The translations under genes and the position numbers were made by a program. Of a stretch of DNA of 20,968 nt, positions 1 through 6,565 are shown piece after piece. Source of the stretch: a virus; the IMG/VR virus record IMGVR_UViG_3300031251_000972, positions 1 through 20,968 of that record; one strand, 5' to 3'. The notes beneath the pieces are model-generated. The model did no database searches and had not been told where the DNA came from. It saw only the letters and a list, made by a program, of their open reading frames with translations. Each line of letters begins with the position of its first letter. Within the stretch, counting starts at the first letter, position 1.

Positions 1-1656
1 TCAACTCACCTGGGCATCCAGCTGGGCGCCCAGGAGTTCAAGAAAGCATTCGGCTGAAACCGCGGGGGAGAACAGGTATCCCTGCATGACGTCGCAGCCG
101 ATCCAGCGCAGGAATTCGGCTTCCTCCCTGGTCTCGACGCCTTCGGCAACCACCGTCATCTTCAAGGATTGCGCCATGCCGACGATGGCGGTGGTGATGA
201 CGGTGCCTTCGTCCGAGGCCGGCAGGCCCGAAATGAAGGATCGATCGATCTTCAATTCATCGAAGGCATTTTGCAGCAGGTACGACATCGCCGAATAGCC
301 CGTCCCGAAATCATCGATGGAGGTCTTGACGCCCATTTCCTTGATCTGGTCGAGGATGAACAGGGCATGTTCGGTCGTGTCGATGAGTGCCCGCTCGGTA
401 ATCTCGATCGTAAGGCATTGCGGCTTGAGACCGGTTTCCGACAGGACGCGCTGAATATCCTCAAGAAACGGCAGATTGAGCTGAACCGCCGAGGCATTGA
501 TGGCCATGGAGAAGCCGGGACCGGCGACCCGATGCCAGACCACCGCCTGCCGGCACGCGGTTTCAAGCACCCATAGCCCGATTTTATGGATCAGCCCGGC
601 GCTCTCGGCCAGCGGAATGAAGATGTCCGGAGGAATGGGTTCCATATCCTGCGGGAGCCAGCGCGCCAGCGCTTCGGCGCCGACGATGCGGCCATCCATC
701 GAAAGTTTGGGCTGATAGTAGAGCTCAAGCCGCTCGTTCTCGACCGCGTGACGAAGGCTCGCTTCCATCTGCAGGCGCTGTGCGGCTTCATGATCCATGC
801 CCGCGGTGAAGAAGCGATAGGCGTTGCCGCCCTTTTCCTTCACCCGCACGGCGGCGGCCCGGGCATTGCGGATCAGGCCCCCGGCGCTCTCACCGTCCTG
901 CGGATAGATCGCGATGCCGATCCGGGCGGTGAGATAGAGCGTCAAATCCTCGGCCAGGAAGGGCTCGGCAATGGTGTCGAGCAGGCACCGGGCGACGATT
1001 TCAGCCGGGGCGGTCACATCCAGTTTCTCGACCACCACCAGGAATTCGTCATTGCCCAACCGGGCTATGGTGTGGGAACCGCAGATGACGGCGCTCATCC
1101 GCTCGGCCGCGGATTTCAAAATCGCATCTCCGCCCGTATGGCCGATATCGCTGTTGACCTTGGCAAGATTGTTGAGGTTCAAGAACAGTATGGCGACATG
1201 AAGCTTGTCCCGTTTCGATGCCGTCAGCGCCTGCGTCAGCCGGTCGAAGGCGAGGACGCGGTTGGGGAGCCCGGTCAGCGGATCGTAATTCGCCTCATGC
1301 GGCGGCTCACATTCTTTCCGAAGCTGCACTTCCTTCGTATCGAACGCCCCGAAAAGCGCGTCGAGGCTTTCGCCGAGGCAACCGATTTCGTCCGGGCCGG
1401 ACACCTGGCAGCGCGCCGACGGATCGCCGGCACGGAAGCGTTGCGCGGCGGCAACCATCCGGCTTACCCGCGCCGCCACCAGCCGGTTCAACACAACGCT
1501 CGCGATAAGGGCGGTGACCGGAATGACGGCGATGTCGATCAGCCGGCTTTCACCAAGGGCATCGGAAATAACGCCCCTGAAAATCGATGCACAAATCAAT
1601 GCACCCAGCACCGCCGACAGAAACAGAATGCGCAATTCCAGGAACCGGCCAATCAT
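1..1656 (-). CDS. Membrane-anchored GGDEF/EAL cyclic-di-GMP protein
   Basis: A 551-residue protein, complete, with its TGA stop at the window edge. Two hydrophobic segments (about 9-30 and 41-60) anchor it in the inner membrane and a short HAMP-like stretch follows (about 60-110). A GGDEF domain (about 123-285) precedes an EAL domain (about 297-545). The EAL domain keeps YQP (314-316), EAL (328-330), EITE (418-421), DDFGTGYS (448-455), LKID (468-471) and AEGVET (504-509), so cyclic-di-GMP hydrolysis is likely. The GGDEF half looks degenerate: the signature is GNDEF (201-205), and both acidic residues expected in the LDxD metal-binding strand are Asn (160 and 162). It may be a GTP-binding regulatory domain rather than a cyclase. 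The gene reads away from the phage and is taken to be a host gene next to the prophage's left end. Confidence 0.93.
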   Translation of the reverse strand: MIGRFLELRILFLSAVLGALICASIFRGVISDALGESRLIDIAVIPVTALIASVVLNRLVAARVSRMVAAAQRFRAGDPSARCQVSGPDEIGCLGESLDALFGAFDTKEVQLRKECEPPHEANYDPLTGLPNRVLAFDRLTQALTASKRDKLHVAILFLNLNNLAKVNSDIGHTGGDAILKSAAERMSAVICGSHTIARLGNDEFLVVVEKLDVTAPAEIVARCLLDTIAEPFLAEDLTLYLTARIGIAIYPQDGESAGGLIRNARAAAVRVKEKGGNAYRFFTAGMDHEAAQRLQMEASLRHAVENERLELYYQPKLSMDGRIVGAEALARWLPQDMEPIPPDIFIPLAESAGLIHKIGLWVLETACRQAVVWHRVAGPGFSMAINASAVQLNLPFLEDIQRVLSETGLKPQCLTIEITERALIDTTEHALFILDQIKEMGVKTSIDDFGTGYSAMSYLLQNAFDELKIDRSFISGLPASDEGTVITTAIVGMAQSLKMTVVAEGVETREEAEFLRWIGCDVMQGYLFSPAVSAECFLELLGAQLDAQVS

Positions 1657-2145
1657 CGGATGGCGCCGCCGCAGGGTCCATCATCAATAGAGAACCCGCC
1701 TCCGAGATCGTCATCCATTGCCCAGTGCAGCCCGTAAAACGTGAAACTCGTATCGATTTGAGGGTATGCCTGTCCATCAACGCCTACACCGACACTAGCT
1801 GAAATAAGGTGATGACAGAAGCGTGAAGATGTTCGCCGTCGCCGGTGATGCTTCTAATTTTCGACAAAAGCCTTTGTTCGGGCATGATAAAACGCGACAG
1901 GCCTCGCCTCCGGTCTTGATGGGCCTTGTATCCGGCACGCCCCATGCTTACCACCCGCCCCATGCTTGTTGTCTCCCGATAGCAAAGCGCCCCGATACGG
2001 GTCGCTTGCCCACGCCCCATAGCCTGATGCTTTAGCTCGTCCGTCTTCGGCGCGCAAAAGGATTGTATAACACATACTTCCGGTTGTGCATTGACAGACA
2101 TGTGACTATCTGCCTTATTGTCGAGTGGCAAAATCCGGACTAATC
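1657..2145. other. Intergenic region between host gene and prophage repressor; probable site of the left phage end
   Basis: I see no convincing gene in these 489 bases. The region is more AT-rich than its flanks. It holds GCCCCATGCTT twice in direct orientation (1939-1949 and 1957-1967), with a partial third copy GCCCCAT (2014-2020). A hairpin with stem GCAAAGCG/CGCTTGC and inner stem CCCG-ATA-CGGG lies at about 1983-2009, without a T tract. A TTGACA hexamer (2091-2096) has a weak CTTATT 17 bases downstream on the plus strand. In Mu-like prophages the repressor reads toward the left end, so attL should lie here. I could not fix a terminal TG or a target duplication. Confidence 0.5.
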
Positions 2146-2619
2146 TCAGGCCAAGCGTTTGGTTTCAGCCGGACCAGGGGTCAGGAGGCGACGGCGGAGC
2201 TGGCCGGCGGCAAGGCGCAAGGCGCCTGTCCTTTCCTCGGCACTCTCAAGGCCAGCCTGAATGATCTCATTATAGATCCCGGCCGTGACGCGGCCTAGAT
2301 CCCGGTGGCTGATGGCGGCGCCGCACTCCTTATAGATGGCGGCCACGGCCTCGACGATGCGCGCATTAAGTTCGGCGTCGATCGATGATGAACGCGCTGC
2401 TTGCGGCTGCGGCTGAGGTCCGCGGCCGGTCGCCAGCCACTCCACCGTAACCCCGGCGGCATCCGCGATCGCCACGAGACGCGAGGTCTTGGGCTCGGCA
2501 TCACCCACCAAATACGTCTCCAGCGTTCGGCGGGGTATGGCCGTTTTCTTCGCCAATGCATCGCCGCTTCCGACGATCTCGGCGCATTGACGAAGGCGGC
2601 TACGGAGATCCGCGCTCAT
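2146..2619 (-). CDS. CI-like phage repressor with XRE helix-turn-helix
   Basis: A 157-residue protein. Residues 5-62 form an XRE/CI-type helix-turn-helix; the run ALAKKTAIPRRTLETYL (21-37) is the HTH core, and AGVTVEWLATGRGP (55-68) is the usual end of such domains. The remaining 90 residues are helical and charged. There is no S24 peptidase Ser/Lys pair, so LexA-style self-cleavage on DNA damage is not expected, and the C-terminal part probably serves oligomerisation. The frame stays open upstream to 3072 but only the part from MSADL resembles a protein family, so I start it there. The Shine-Dalgarno sequence is weak. It diverges from the Ner-like gene across three palindromic operator candidates and is the likely lysogeny repressor. 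Confidence 0.85.
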   Translation of the reverse strand: MSADLRSRLRQCAEIVGSGDALAKKTAIPRRTLETYLVGDAEPKTSRLVAIADAAGVTVEWLATGRGPQPQPQAARSSSIDAELNARIVEAVAAIYKECGAAISHRDLGRVTAGIYNEIIQAGLESAEERTGALRLAAGQLRRRLLTPGPAETKRLA

Positions 2620-2690
2620 TGCTGGGATCCAAGGTGCCGGAGTCCAAAGCCCAGCTTTTCCAGGGATTTTTGCACGAAGCTGCGGCCACG

Positions 2691-2756
2691 GCATAAAACT
2701 GCGGTTGATTTGGTGTGTATAGCAGAAAACTGCTTGGTTATATGGCAGCTTCCTGC
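2691..2756. promoter_or_regulatory. Three operator candidates between divergent repressor and Ner-like gene
   Basis: Three copies of a 12-bp dyad occur: GCATAAAACTGC (2691-2702, one mismatch in the left arm), GCAGAAAACTGC (2722-2733) and GCAGCTTCCTGC (2745-2756). The last two have the form GCAG-N4-CTGC and their centres are 23 bp apart, about two helical turns. A longer inverted repeat, GTATAGCAG (2717-2725) and CTGCTATAC (2753-2761), encloses the latter two. The position between divergent regulators is that of CI/Cro or c/Ner operators. Which protein binds each site is inferred. Confidence 0.6.
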
Positions 2757-2770
2757 TATACCACCACTCA
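2734..2770 (+). promoter_or_regulatory. Candidate early promoter giving a leaderless Ner transcript
   Basis: TTGGTT (2734-2739), a 17-base spacer and TATACC (2757-2762) form a reasonable sigma-70 promoter. Transcription seven bases downstream of the -10 would start at 2770, the A of the Ner-like ATG. No Shine-Dalgarno sequence precedes that ATG, which fits leaderless initiation. The third operator candidate (2745-2756) fills the spacer, so a bound regulator would block the promoter. Confidence 0.45.
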
Positions 2771-3132
2771 TGTGCAACACCATCGCAACCTTCTCCGTCC
2801 CAAAAGATCCCGCCGAGCGGCGGGTGTGGATATGCGTGCAGCTTCAGCGCAAGGGCACGTCGCTCCGGCGCCTCGCGGCCAAGGCCGGCGTGTCGCATCA
2901 GGCCATGAGTGCCGCGCTCCTCCGCCCCTCCTCGCATCTGGAGCAAGCGCTCGCGGCAGCAATTGGCCTCAGGCCGATGGAACTCTTCCCCGAACGCTTC
3001 GACTTGTGGGGGAGAAGGCTCGTCTCGACACGTCAGCCACAGCGTATCATGGAGCGGGAGCCGGGGCGACATGCCCCACTTGATCTTCGCTCACATGATC
3101 TTGATCTTCGGGGGAACCAGTTCCCATGCTGA
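2770..3132 (+). CDS. Ner/Nlp-type DNA-binding regulator
   Basis: A 120-residue protein. Residues 16-83 resemble the Ner winged helix-turn-helix of Mu-like phages: RKGTSLRRLAAKAGVSHQAM (27-46) is the HTH, followed by a basic stretch and the typical end IGLRPMELFPERFD (65-78). In Mu, Ner turns down early transcription and represses the repressor gene. The first ten residues and the last 35 are outside the known domain. I start at the ATG at 2770 because it directly follows a promoter-like sequence; the frame is open further upstream but unlike any protein. It overlaps the next gene by seven bases (ATGCTGA), suggesting coupled translation. Family assignment rests on pattern recognition. Confidence 0.72.
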   Translation: MCNTIATFSVPKDPAERRVWICVQLQRKGTSLRRLAAKAGVSHQAMSAALLRPSSHLEQALAAAIGLRPMELFPERFDLWGRRLVSTRQPQRIMEREPGRHAPLDLRSHDLDLRGNQFPC

Positions 3133-3356
3133 GCGAAGACCTCCTGGCGATCGCCGATGCCATCGAAGGGGACCGACGGATGCGGACCCTGTGCGCGCTG
3201 CTGCGTGCCTGTGCCGAGGATGCGGCGGAACTCGAACATCTGGCAATGCCGGAGCGAAGCCAACCTCAACCGGATTCTCCCCAACCAAATTTGCCCCAAC
3301 CGGATTTGAACGATCCCAAGATCGTGCGGCTCTTCCGTTTTCGGGGCAAGCCTTGA
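3126..3356 (+). CDS. Small early protein with QPxxP repeats, function unknown
   Basis: A 76-residue protein that I cannot assign to a family. Residues 1-43 are predicted helical (LSEDLLAIADAIEGDRRMR, then LCALLRACAEDAAELEHLA). They are followed by a Pro/Gln-rich linker QPDSPQPNLPQPDL made of three five-residue repeats, and a basic tail (VRLFRFRGKP). Its start overlaps the Ner-like gene by seven bases and its stop overlaps the Mor-type gene by four, so it sits inside one early operon. It occupies the place where Mu-like phages carry transposase and other early genes. Confidence 0.65.
   Translation: MLSEDLLAIADAIEGDRRMRTLCALLRACAEDAAELEHLAMPERSQPQPDSPQPNLPQPDLNDPKIVRLFRFRGKP
3267..3311 (+). 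repeat. Three tandem 15-bp repeats within the small early gene
   Basis: CAACCGGATTCTCCC, CAACCAAATTTGCCC and CAACCGGATTTGAAC follow one another without gaps (3267-3281, 3282-3296, 3297-3311). The unit length keeps the frame and encodes QPDSP, QPNLP and QPDLN. Copy number could vary between strains. Confidence 0.75.
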
Positions 3357-3730
3357 GCCGGAATTGGCCCTTTCTCCCCGACATTCTCTATCGCGTGGCG
3401 GAGGAGTGCGGGCTCGAAGCGGCGCTCGTGCTCGGCGTTCATTATGGCGGACGGCGGTTGCATGTGCCGAAGAACGTCCGGCCCGGCCACGAACTGGCGC
3501 GGCTCGTCGGCATGGAGGTGCTGGAATTCCTGGTGAGGGAAGCCGCCGGCGACGATATCGACATCCCCATGGGCCCCGCCGCCGCACCCCGGCAAAGAGC
3601 CCAGCAGGTCGCCACCCTCGACGCCCAAGGCCTGAGCGCCGCCGAAATCGCCCGCAGGCTCGGCATCAGCGAGCGGACCGTCTTCAACCACCGTGCTCGC
3701 AGGCGGGACCGTCCCGGTCAGCAATTCTAA
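3353..3730 (+). CDS. Mor-family transcription activator
   Basis: A 125-residue protein that matches the Mor/C activator family of Mu-like phages. An N-terminal dimerisation part (LPDILYRVAEECGLEAAL, 8-25), then the beta-strand region YGGRRLHVPKNVRPGHELAR (31-50) and DDIDIP (67-72), are followed by a C-terminal HTH (AQGLSAAEIARRLGISERTV, 91-110) and a basic tail. Mor binds a dyad upstream of the middle promoter and recruits RNA polymerase. I choose the TTG at 3353, which overlaps the previous stop (TTGA), because the family's conserved part begins within ten residues of it; the first in-frame ATG (3512) would remove half the domain. Likely targets are the two CTGAAATAYTTCAG palindromes downstream. 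Confidence 0.85.
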   Translation: MSRNWPFLPDILYRVAEECGLEAALVLGVHYGGRRLHVPKNVRPGHELARLVGMEVLEFLVREAAGDDIDIPMGPAAAPRQRAQQVATLDAQGLSAAEIARRLGISERTVFNHRARRRDRPGQQF

Positions 3731-3835
3731 GCCCCCCAGACAAGATAAGGCACGCCCAGAATTGTTAAAGTAACAACCAGCGGGCAGCGATAGCTTGTCC
3801 AGGTGTTTCCGGGAAGATCAAGATATCGCCACCAG

Positions 3836-3945
3836 CGTCATGCCCGGACTTGTTCCGGGCATCCACGCGGTGGCCACAAAACCAATATTTCCAATAATGT
3901 ACAAGCATACCCACGTGGATGGCCGGGTCAAGCCCGGCCACGACG
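3836..3945. repeat. Alphaproteobacterial dispersed intergenic inverted repeat
   Basis: The left arm (3836-3867, CGTCATGCCCGG...GGGCATCCACG) and right arm (3914-3945, CGTGGATGGCCGG...CCGGCCACGACG) are imperfect inverted copies of one 32-bp unit, about 46 bases apart. Each arm is itself a stem-loop. The CGTGGATGGCCGGGTCAAGC type of repeat is widespread between genes of Rhizobiales and Rhodospirillales. Its translation yields the familiar spurious peptides GLDPAIHV and DARxKSGHD. It could act as a transcription terminator or mRNA stabiliser after the Mor gene. Confidence 0.8.
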
Positions 3946-4018
3946 ATAAAAAGCAACATGTTCGCTGCCATTAAACATCATGACAAGTTATTGCCGCCGT
4001 CATTCGCCCGCACTTCCC

Positions 4019-4032
4019 CTGAAATATTTCAG
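4019..4032. promoter_or_regulatory. Perfect 14-bp palindrome, candidate Mor-type activator site (copy 1)
   Basis: CTGAAATATTTCAG reads the same on both strands and lies 67 bases upstream of the first packaging-operon gene. A one-base variant occurs at 11064-11077 before the protease/capsid block, and the shared sequence extends on the right into GACC and CC. Mor of Mu binds a dyad centred near -43; that spacing would put a start near 4069. I see no strong -10, which fits an activator-dependent promoter. Binding by the encoded Mor-type protein is inferred. Confidence 0.5.
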
Positions 4033-4099
4033 ACCACCTGAGAAATTCCATTCGTGCAACAAATTACCTCGTCAACAACACTTTGGAACGAGGTACTCC

Positions 4100-4357
4100 A
4101 TGTCTTTCAATCTGAATGATTTCATCATTGCTCTTGGGAATGTGGTGGCGCATGTGAAATCGTCTGGCGTTCTCGACCAGATCATCCATGGCGAGGGCGG
4201 GCTCGGCAAGGATATCGCCATCGCCGAGGCGGGGATGACCGCCATCAGCGAGCTGGCGCCGGTCTTCGCCACTCAAACCCCGGCTCCCGGCGCCGATCCC
4301 AGCGCCGCGGCCGCCACCGCCGGTGCAACCGACAACACGGCAAACAGCGCAAAATGA
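4100..4357 (+). CDS. Small phage protein of unknown function
   Basis: An 85-residue protein I do not recognise. Residues 1-56 have alternating hydrophobic character (FIIALGNVVAHVKSSGVLDQ) and could form helices, without a clear membrane segment. The last 27 residues are low-complexity Ala/Pro/Thr (ATQTPAPGADPSAAAA). The ATG at 4100 has GAGG six bases upstream; longer in-frame starts lie in the intergenic repeat region and look wrong. It is the first gene of the packaging operon and overlaps the next by ATGA. Its place matches that of lysis or accessory genes in related phages, but there is no holin or enzyme motif. Confidence 0.65.
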   Translation: MSFNLNDFIIALGNVVAHVKSSGVLDQIIHGEGGLGKDIAIAEAGMTAISELAPVFATQTPAPGADPSAAAATAGATDNTANSAK

Positions 4358-4623
4358 GCGTTGAGCTAGGTCCGACGGCGGATCTGGCGGCGGCGGCGTG
4401 CACGGCGGTCAACGTCGTGTGCGGCGCCGTCATGATCCGCATGCGCGCCGAATTCGCCTCGCGCCAGAGTGTCGAGGCCAGGGCCTCGGCGCTCACCCTC
4501 CGGGTTGAGGAACTGAACGGCGATGTAAAGGCGCTTTCGGTCGAGATTTCGGGCTTGCGCGATCTTCTCGCCCGGGTCGAGCGCCCCCTCCAGATCATGA
4601 TTGAGCACGAGATCCGGAAATGA
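4354..4623 (+). CDS. DUF2730-type membrane/coiled-coil phage protein (Mu gp25-like)
   Basis: An 89-residue protein with one N-terminal hydrophobic segment (about 9-29, LAAAACTAVNVVCGAVMI) followed by a coiled coil (about 40-80: LTLRVEELNGDVKALSVEI). It ends in a short basic tail (IEHEIRK). Length, topology and place between small Mu-like genes match DUF2730, whose role is unknown. ATGA overlaps on both sides place it in the packaging operon. Confidence 0.7.
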   Translation: MSVELGPTADLAAAACTAVNVVCGAVMIRMRAEFASRQSVEARASALTLRVEELNGDVKALSVEISGLRDLLARVERPLQIMIEHEIRK

Positions 4624-4913
4624 GTCTTAAAGCGGATTGGGTAGCGGCGCGGCGGCGCTTTCTCTTAGCGCTTCTCCTCGAATGCGGAGGCACCGCCAAT
4701 GAGAGCGTGCTGTACAAGGCCGCTCAGCGGGGTGGATTTGCCCGTGACACACGGGACGAGATTCGTGCCGATCTCGACCATCTCCGCGCCCAAGGCTGCA
4801 TCACCGAGGAATGGGCCGATACGGTCCGGGTGGCGACCCTCACCGAGCGCGGCGAGGATGCGAGCGAGGGCCGGATCGGCGTGCCCGGCGTCGAGCCCGG
4901 CATCGGACGATGA
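4620..4913 (+). CDS. VpaChn25_0724-type winged-helix phage protein (Mu gp26-like)
   Basis: A 97-residue protein matching a family of Mu-like phages near the terminase genes. Visible landmarks are RRFLLALLLE (12-21), NESVLYKAAQRGGFARDTRD (27-46), the second helix-turn-helix part IRADLDHLRAQGCI (48-61), the wing VRVATLTERGEDA (69-81) and the typical end GRIGVPGVEPG (84-94). The fold is a small winged helix that probably binds DNA. Since the following DUF3486 protein lacks its own N-terminal DNA-binding part, this protein could supply DNA recognition during packaging; that is speculation. Confidence 0.75.
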   Translation: MSLKADWVAARRRFLLALLLECGGTANESVLYKAAQRGGFARDTRDEIRADLDHLRAQGCITEEWADTVRVATLTERGEDASEGRIGVPGVEPGIGR

Positions 4914-5251
4914 TGCCCGGAGCGATGAAGGAATTAGCGGCCCGGATCAAGGCCGCCGAAGCCTGCGCCCGGAAGATCGCCGGGAAGGACAATGAGGAGG
5001 CTCTCCTCGATGCCACCGTACAGGTTTTGACGGCGGCGGTATTCGAACTCTTCTCCGCCGAAAGCGACGGCACCAAGCCGGCCCTCGATCCCAAGGATGC
5101 CAAAATCCTGAGCGAGACGCTGCGCAATCTCGCCCTCGCCCGGAAGACGCTGGAGCGCAAGGAGATAGAGCGCAAGGAAGCGCCCAGGCGGGAAGCGGAC
5201 CCGGCGGCGCTGCTTGATCGCGTGCGCGCGGTCTATCAGGGCGAAGGTTAG
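4910..5251 (+). CDS. DUF3486 (Mu gp27-like) protein lacking the N-terminal HTH; putative small terminase
   Basis: A 113-residue protein that resembles only the C-terminal half of DUF3486 proteins, usually about 170-190 residues. It keeps the helical part AAEACARKIAGKDNEEALLD (14-33), the LTAAVFELF strand-like motif, and LRNLALARKTLERKEIERK followed by a charged tail. The N-terminal helix-turn-helix of the family is missing, because the previous gene runs right up to the start (ATGA overlap at 4910). In Mu, gp27 is thought to be the small terminase. The start could also be the ATG at 4913 or 4925. Either this is a truncated subunit or the DNA-binding role has moved to the preceding winged-helix protein. 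Confidence 0.65.
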   Translation: MMPGAMKELAARIKAAEACARKIAGKDNEEALLDATVQVLTAAVFELFSAESDGTKPALDPKDAKILSETLRNLALARKTLERKEIERKEAPRREADPAALLDRVRAVYQGEG

Positions 5252-5266
5252 GGGAAACCGCACTTC

Positions 5267-6565
5267 ATGCCCCTCCTCCATCCCTATCAGCGCCGCTGGC
5301 TCGCCGACAAATCCCGTTTCAAGATCGGGATGTTCGCGCGCCAGACCGGCAAGACCTTCACCACGACGCTGGAGATCGTCAATGATTGCGTCGAGGCTGA
5401 ACTGTGCGGGCGGCGCGTGCGCTGGGTCATCCTCTCACGCGGCGAGCGGCAGGCGCTCGAAGCCATGAACGAAGGCGTGAGGCGCCACCTCACCGCCTAC
5501 GGCATCCTCCATGAGGCGCTTTCCTATGAGTGCCGGGCGAATGAGGTGGTGCTGCCGGGCGGCTCCAGGATTACCGCCCTCCCCGCCAATCCCGACACCG
5601 CGCGCGGGTTTTCGGCGAATGTGTTCCTCGACGAATTCGCCTTTCACCAGGACAGTGCCGCGATCTGGCGCGCGCTGTTCCCGGTGGTGTCGAAGCCGGG
5701 GCTGAAGCTCCGCATCACCTCGACCCCGAACGGACGGAACAACCGCTTCCATTCCATCTGGACCGGGGAAGATCAAATCTGGTCGCGCCACCGGACCGAC
5801 ATCCATCAGGCCGTTTCCGACGGGCTCGACCGCGATATCCCCCTCCTCCGCCAGGCTCTCGGCGACGAAGACGCGTGGCGGCAGGAATACGAGCTGGAAT
5901 TCCTCGACGAAGCCAGCGCCTTCCTCGATTTCGACACCATCATCGGCTGCGAGGATCCCTTGGCCGGAAAGCCGGCGCTCTATCAGGGCGGCCCGTGCTG
6001 GATCGGCAACGACATCGCAAGGCGCCAGGATTACTGGGTCGCCTGGGTGGTGGAGGAAGTCGGCGACGTCCTCTGGACGCGCGAGATCGTGACGCTCCGC
6101 AATGCGAGCTTCGCCGTTCAGGATGCGGAACTGGCAAGGCTCTTGGCGGCCTATCAGGTGCGGCATGTGGCGATGGACCAGACCGGCATGGGCGAGAAGC
6201 CGGTCGAAGACGCCCGCGCCCGCTATCCGGGCCGCGTCACCGGGGTTCACCTCGCCGGGCAGACGCGGCTTTCGGTCGCCACCATCGCGAAGCAGGTCTT
6301 CGAAACCCGGCGGCTGCGCATTCCGGCGGGCGATCCGGATCTCCGCGCCGATCTCGGCAAGCTGAAGAAAATCACGAGCGAGGCCGGCATTCCGCGCCTC
6401 ACCGCCGAGCGCGACGGCACCGGCCATGCGGACCGGCTCTGGGCCTGCTTCCTCGCCTTGTCCGCCTCCGACCCGCTGGTGGTGGCCCGGCAGGACGGCC
6501 TGCTCGATTGGTATCGCGGCCAGTTCAACCCTGAAAAATTCGGCCCTAACAGGAGCATCCCATGA
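5267..6565 (+). CDS. Terminase large subunit (Mu gp28-like)
   Basis: A 432-residue protein with both terminase activities visible. ATPase: Walker A ARQTGKT (24-30), Walker B VFLDE (119-123) and coupling motif STPNG (152-156). RNase H-fold nuclease: metal-binding acids in WIGNDIARRQDY (Asp249), VAMDQTG (Asp304) and GTGHADRLWA (Asp389). The N-terminus LHPYQRRWLADKSRFKIGM is typical of Mu gp28. The enzyme pumps phage DNA into the prohead and cuts it. It overlaps the portal gene by four bases, and the previous gene ends 15 bases upstream. No residue of the core motifs appears damaged. Confidence 0.93.
   Translation: MPLLHPYQRRWLADKSRFKIGMFARQTGKTFTTTLEIVNDCVEAELCGRRVRWVILSRGERQALEAMNEGVRRHLTAYGILHEALSYECRANEVVLPGGSRITALPANPDTARGFSANVFLDEFAFHQDSAAIWRALFPVVSKPGLKLRITSTPNGRNNRFHSIWTGEDQIWSRHRTDIHQAVSDGLDRDIPLLRQALGDEDAWRQEYELEFLDEASAFLDFDTIIGCEDPLAGKPALYQGGPCWIGNDIARRQDYWVAWVVEEVGDVLWTREIVTLRNASFAVQDAELARLLAAYQVRHVAMDQTGMGEKPVEDARARYPGRVTGVHLAGQTRLSVATIAKQVFETRRLRIPAGDPDLRADLGKLKKITSEAGIPRLTAERDGTGHADRLWACFLALSASDPLVVARQDGLLDWYRGQFNPEKFGPNRSIP

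Larger units (their letters stand above)
3731..4099. other. Intergenic region with dispersed repeat and activator-site candidate
   Basis: These 369 bases hold no credible gene. They contain an inverted-repeat element (3836-3945), a palindrome (4019-4032) and a GAGG Shine-Dalgarno (4090-4093) for the next gene. In Mu-like phages lysis genes commonly lie around this point; none is visible here. Confidence 0.7.

Noticed and set aside
586-1737. Plus-strand frame of 383 codons opposite the GGDEF/EAL gene
   Set aside because: It is an antisense shadow caused by high-GC codon usage of a clearly conserved gene.
1983-2009. Hairpin as a rho-independent terminator
   Set aside because: A stem exists but no T tract follows on either strand, so I do not call it a terminator.
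1784-2131. Minus-strand frame of 115 codons in the left intergenic region
   Set aside because: Its composition is unlike neighbouring genes, it runs through direct repeats and a hairpin, and it has no recognisable domain or good ribosome site.
2620-3072. N-terminal extension of the repressor frame
   Set aside because: The extension overlaps the operator region and the Ner-like gene on the other strand and has no protein-like character; the domain starts at 2619.
3267-3311. CRISPR-like or iteron array
   Set aside because: Only three contiguous 15-bp units without spacers; they keep the reading frame and encode a QPxxP linker.
3765-3971. Minus-strand frame of 68 codons reading VVAGLDPAIHV and DARNKSGHDAG
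   Set aside because: These peptides are the usual translation of the alphaproteobacterial dispersed repeat at 3836-3945; there is no ribosome site and no protein family match.
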